Assembly: GCF_900095135.1 (NCBI RefSeq)
Contig: NZ_LT605205.1
Location: 2,480,001-2,544,000, forward strand
DNA length: 64,000 nt
Direction of reading: 5' to 3'
DNA from: Proteiniphilum saccharofermentans
GTDB taxonomy: Bacteria; Bacteroidota; Bacteroidia; Bacteroidales; Dysgonomonadaceae
In this document: positions 60,669 to 64,000 of the stretch, piece after piece
Position numbering within the stretch: the stretch's first letter is position 1
How the letters are laid out: each line of letters opens with the position of its first letter
The notes under the pieces: model-generated
What the model was told of the DNA's origin: nothing
Database searches by the model: none
The model's input: only the letters and a program-made list of their open reading frames with translations
Made by a program: the position numbers and the translations under genes

Positions 60669-62165
60669 TCAATAAAGGTGATTGTAAATCTCGCCTGTCG
60701 ATTTATCCAGTTCCAGAAGTGTTGTCCTCATCTCCACCAGCGCGTCGATATGTTCCGAGGAGGCATTCTCCCATTGCAGTTGGGCTTCAAGCAATTCAGT
60801 CAGGCGGCTCCGGCCTTCCATCAGGTTCTCTTTTGCCATGCGCATATTTTCTTCAGCCTGCTTTCTGGAAAGCCCGGTCATCTCCGCTTTTTTCAATGCC
60901 TCACTGTATCGATAGCGATTCTGGCGAATTTGCAGGTCAATCATTTCGCGGGCTTCGTTGAGTTCAAGCTGTACATTCTTCGTCTTCAGCTTCGCGGCAT
61001 GGAGATCATGTCGGCGTTCACCCCAAGTAAAAATAGGTATCGAGACCATTACTCCCACACTCCAATTTCCCCCGAACTCACTTCTCAATCCATTGTAGGG
61101 ATTAGGATTCATCCATCCATACCCCCCGGTAAGCGCCACATCGGGCATAAATCTGGAACGTTCGATATTTCTTTTCGACTCCATGATGGCTGCCTTCTCC
61201 TTCAACATGGTTATCTCTGCCCGGTTATCGGGAGAGATTTCCTGGTAGAAAGAAGCCGGCATGGAAAGCGGAGGCTTTTCCATAGTATCCGTATCGACCT
61301 CTATCTCGCTCTCTTCCATCCCGATAATCTGTGCCAGCGCCATTTTTGAGAGCGCGCATCCGTTTTCGGCCTGCAATGTTTTCAGTTTTGCTTCGTTTTG
61401 TTTTACCTGGGCTTTCAACACATCATTCCGCGTAATGATACCCTCGGCATACATATTCTCGAGGTCGGTGACCAGCCTGTCGAGCAACGCTTCATAAGCA
61501 TTTGCCAGCTTCAATTTTTCCTGTAGCGACACCACACGCCAAAAAGCTTCGTCGGTCTTGGCCACGACCTCCGCCCGGGTCAGCACCTCCTTCTCTTTGG
61601 CAATATTTTCAGCTCGCCTGGCAATGTGGTTGGCTTCCGTGATTTTAAAACCCGTAAAGATCGGTTGGGTAACGGTAAAACGGGCATAATAACTGTTCTT
61701 ATGGTCAAAAACAAGTTTATCGGCCGGCAGCATCGCGTAGTTCTTAAAGATGGGATTCCCCGCCTGATCGACCATGGGCGCCCCTGTTTCAGGATTGAAG
61801 ACAAGCGTGTTCACAGCCGTCTCGGGATCTTTCAACGCTTCCGGATTAAACCTCCCCGTTGCGGGATCAATGGTGTTGAACGGCACTACCGGAAGGAACA
61901 GGTCATTCTCCAGCGGTTGAATAGCCTTGCCTGTACGTAACCATGCCCCTCCGAAACTTACTTTGGGAAGATATTGTGTTTGCGCGGATTTTCTGGCATG
62001 GGTGGCTGCCTGCATCTCATTTTGCGCGATACGAATTTCCCTGTTCTGTTCAAGCGCCAACGTACGGCACACATCGAGCGTGAGTTTTTGCTGGGCAGAG
62101 AGAGGGAAAACAAAGAGTGTGATCAGTGTCAATAAACAGGTAAATTGCTGTTTGTCTGGATTCAT
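60669..62165 (-). CDS. TolC-family outer-membrane efflux channel
   Basis: From the ATG at 62165 (MNPDKQQFTCLLTLITLFVF) the protein is 498 residues with a signal peptide ending near LSAQQ. It shows the two-fold repeat of TolC proteins with long helices rich in Ala/Glu/Gln (RAENIAKEKEVLTRAEVVAK and later AEENMRMAKENLMEGRSRLTEL). The start at 62180 adds five residues and is equally possible. It is the first gene of the tripartite pump operon. Confidence 0.94.
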   Translation of the reverse strand: MNPDKQQFTCLLTLITLFVFPLSAQQKLTLDVCRTLALEQNREIRIAQNEMQAATHARKSAQTQYLPKVSFGGAWLRTGKAIQPLENDLFLPVVPFNTIDPATGRFNPEALKDPETAVNTLVFNPETGAPMVDQAGNPIFKNYAMLPADKLVFDHKNSYYARFTVTQPIFTGFKITEANHIARRAENIAKEKEVLTRAEVVAKTDEAFWRVVSLQEKLKLANAYEALLDRLVTDLENMYAEGIITRNDVLKAQVKQNEAKLKTLQAENGCALSKMALAQIIGMEESEIEVDTDTMEKPPLSMPASFYQEISPDNRAEITMLKEKAAIMESKRNIERSRFMPDVALTGGYGWMNPNPYNGLRSEFGGNWSVGVMVSIPIFTWGERRHDLHAAKLKTKNVQLELNEAREMIDLQIRQNRYRYSEALKKAEMTGLSRKQAEENMRMAKENLMEGRSRLTELLEAQLQWENASSEHIDALVEMRTTLLELDKSTGEIYNHLY

Positions 62166-62206
62166 AATTCTCATTTTCATCTGTTTTCATTCTACATTTA
62201 CGGCTG

Positions 62207-62214
62207 CAAAATTA
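62207..62214 (-). promoter_or_regulatory. Candidate -7 box of the RND efflux operon
   Basis: Minus-strand TAATTTTG fits TAnnTTTG, 42 bp upstream of the TolC ATG at 62165. No clear -33 element is seen. The rest of the 268-bp gap 62166-62433 holds nothing else that I can recognise apart from an eight-G run near 62320. Confidence 0.45.
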
Positions 62215-62433
62215 TGAAACAACAGCTGACCCTGTTTTGAAAAAAATACCGAGTTGGAAAAATTGAATCTTTAAACGACGATAACGTACTTTAAAGCGAT
62301 TACAGGGTAGCGTGACAGGGGGGGGAATAATCAACATTTCCGGTCGGGAATAACCAAAGGGAATAGCAAGCCCTTCCGGCAAGAGGAATCGAGCGGTATT
62401 TACAACAAGAAAGATAAGGAGGTGAGAGAAAGT

Positions 62434-63201
62434 CTATAGGATATTATCCATGTACCAGTTTTTAAAGTCACGATTGCGCGCCCGGCTTACAATGATTCGT
62501 TCGGGCGTTTCCATCGAAAGATTTACCGCCAGCTTACCTCCGAACCAAATTGACATATCCTCTATGGCGCGATGTGATACAATATATTGCCGGTTGGCAC
62601 GAAAGAATTGGGCCGGATTCAACTGGCTCATTAACTCATCGAGGGAATTGTCCAGAGAGAATGTCTTTTGATTGAAACAGATAATTTTTGCTATTTTAAA
62701 TTCGGTATAGATATAGGCAATTTCATCCACCGGCAGCGGGGTAAGCTTGTCTTTATTCGGAATGAGGAAATGCCTCTTATAGGGTATCTTCGATTCATGC
62801 ATCGATTGCATGATTTGCGAGACAAGCTCTCTGTTATTTTGTTGGGAGGTTAATGAAGTGAGCTTGTTCATCGCCCTCTCAAGATCCTGCCTGATGATCG
62901 GTTTCAGCAGATAGTCGATGCTGTTTACCTCGAATGCTTTTAACGCATATTCATCGTAGGCGGTAGTAAAGATAATGGGACTAAGGATTTCAACTTCCTC
63001 GAAAACCGAGAAAACATCACCATCGGCCAAATGAATATCCATAAAAACCACATCGGGGGAAGCGTTTATCGAAAACCACTCTACAGACTCTTCCACACTT
63101 TGCAGCACGGCCAGAATTTCCGTACTTCCATCCACTTCTTGTATCATCCGCTCCAGGTTTTGTGCGGCAACAAATTCATCTTCTACAATTACTATTTTCA
63201 T
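62434..63201 (-). CDS. LytTR-family response regulator
   Basis: The 255-residue protein has a receiver domain (MKIVIVEDEFVAAQNL with acidic residues at 8-9, phospho-acceptor Asp55 in VVFMDIHLADGD, Lys in YLLKPI). A C-terminal LytTR DNA-binding domain follows (about residues 140-250; IAYIYTEFKIAKII, then FFRANRQYIVSHRAI). It pairs with the LytS-type kinase encoded upstream on the same strand. Its position next to the RND operon suggests it may control the pump; that is inference. Confidence 0.94.
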   Translation of the reverse strand: MKIVIVEDEFVAAQNLERMIQEVDGSTEILAVLQSVEESVEWFSINASPDVVFMDIHLADGDVFSVFEEVEILSPIIFTTAYDEYALKAFEVNSIDYLLKPIIRQDLERAMNKLTSLTSQQNNRELVSQIMQSMHESKIPYKRHFLIPNKDKLTPLPVDEIAYIYTEFKIAKIICFNQKTFSLDNSLDELMSQLNPAQFFRANRQYIVSHRAIEDMSIWFGGKLAVNLSMETPERIIVSRARNRDFKNWYMDNIL

Positions 63202-63400
63202 CTGTTTGTTTTTATTTCTTATTTTTTCACACTATCGCCAGATGGAACCATTGATGATTAAAATAATCATTCAATTACATTAGACTATTTATACGCTCAA
63301 CATAGTCAAAACAAGTTTTGCCTCTGTATTCGCTTAACGAAATAGTTCCTTTGCATGTTCAACGATTATTTTAACCATGCCGGTTTCATCGAAGGTGCCT

Positions 63401-64000
63401 TTACTTACCCTTATAAATATCCATATCTTTTATGAGCGGGATCTCAACGGAAAATAGCCCGTGGGCAGAACAGACAATGATCTCTTTTCCGAACATCAAT
63501 CTGTATTGTTCGTTCAGATTCGACAGCCCCAACCCGCTACTCTCCCTCTCCCCGGTTTTTATCTGCAGGTTATTCTCCACACGCACTTTGTCATCCGGCA
63601 GGGTTTCGATCACGATACGAAGAGGTTTTTTCCGACTGACGACATTATGCTTGATGGCGTTCTCAATGAGTATTTGCAGTCCTGACGGGATCATATAATA
63701 TCCCTTTTTTTCATCGTCGATACGTATTTGCACATCCAACCCGTCGTTATACCGGATCTTCATCAGATAGATATATGACTCTGCGAACTCCAACTCATCA
63801 ACCAATCTGGCCACCTCCCTACTCTGCATCGTATAACGGAACACATGGGAAAGTTGTTCCACATAATTTTTGGCACGTTGATCATCATATCCGATCAATC
63901 CGTTCAACGTATTCAGCGAATTGAACAGAAAATGCGGATCGGTCTGGTTCTTGAGTGCATTATACCGATTTTGCAGACTCTCGAAAACAAGGTGTTGGTT
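63401..64000 (-). CDS. LytS-type sensor histidine kinase, C-terminal part (runs off the window)
   Basis: The reverse strand reads open from the window edge at 64000 to a stop at 63401, so about 199 codons of the C-terminal part are present and the start is missing. It holds the His-kinase motif QTDPHFLFNSLNTLNGLIG with the phosphorylated His. It also has the ATPase parts PSGLQILIENAIKHNV (N box) and SSGLGLSNLNEQYRLMFG (G box), the hallmarks of PF06580/LytS kinases. An internal Met near 63907 is not the true start. The partner regulator gene lies 199 bp downstream. Confidence 0.93.
   Translation of the reverse strand, partial: NQHLVFESLQNRYNALKNQTDPHFLFNSLNTLNGLIGYDDQRAKNYVEQLSHVFRYTMQSREVARLVDELEFAESYIYLMKIRYNDGLDVQIRIDDEKKGYYMIPSGLQILIENAIKHNVVSRKKPLRIVIETLPDDKVRVENNLQIKTGERESSGLGLSNLNEQYRLMFGKEIIVCSAHGLFSVEIPLIKDMDIYKGK

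Overview
The window is chromosomal DNA of a Bacteroidota species, most likely order Bacteroidales and close to Dysgonomonadaceae (Proteiniphilum/Petrimonas-like). This placement is inferred from gene content: SusC/SusD with an ECF sigma/FecR pair, FemAB- and DUF1343-type peptidoglycan genes, the carboxyspermidine-type saccharopine dehydrogenase homologue, promoters of the TTG-N19/20-TAnnTTTG type, and starts without Shine-Dalgarno sequences. No rRNA is present, so genus and species cannot be fixed.

Layout. 1-15 kb is mostly housekeeping: a partial M16 peptidase, a D-2-hydroxyacid dehydrogenase, a two-copy tRNA-Asn unit with its own promoter and terminator, miaA, rpoN, gcvH, purE, an M49 dipeptidyl-peptidase lipoprotein, folC, a pair of related unknown lipoproteins, a DUF937 protein, and thyA-folA. 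15-30.5 kb is a polysaccharide utilisation locus: ECF sigma, FecR anti-sigma, STN-type SusC, SusD, GH42-like enzyme, ROK sugar kinase, MFS transporter, SIS-domain sugar isomerase and a GH9 enzyme fused to a polysaccharide-deacetylase domain. 30.6-47 kb is rich in peptidoglycan-related genes: a split amidase/Xly-CBD protein, a two-part GT2 protein, SpoIID/LytB, an AmpG/MurT-like permease, NamZ (exo-N-acetylmuramidase), a NagX-like acetyltransferase, a BadF-type amino-sugar kinase, MurQ, an esterase and FemAB. An IS3-family element and a frameshifted four-helix-bundle (S23/IVP) gene sit in the middle of this run. 47-56 kb holds NfeD/flotillin, a ketoacyl synthase III, an MscS channel, carboxy(nor)spermidine dehydrogenase, pyrB-pyrI and metA. 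56-64 kb is a tripartite RND efflux operon with a PII-like protein, followed by a LytTR response regulator and a partial LytS-type kinase.

How the genes fit together. The 30.6-44.4 kb block reads as a complete route for salvaging peptidoglycan glycan: amidase strips peptides, SpoIID cleaves denuded strands, NamZ releases MurNAc, a permease imports it, a kinase phosphorylates it and MurQ converts MurNAc-6-P to GlcNAc-6-P. The preceding PUL carries a deacetylase-GH9 fusion, a sugar kinase and a sugar isomerase, so it may act on a beta-linked amino-sugar glycan. That substrate assignment is an inference.

A genome-scale oddity is the repeated use of 7-bp tandem arrays (TAATTNN, also TCTTNNN) in intergenic gaps. 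They usually end within a few to about 15 bases of the next start codon, and three arrays are exactly nine units long.
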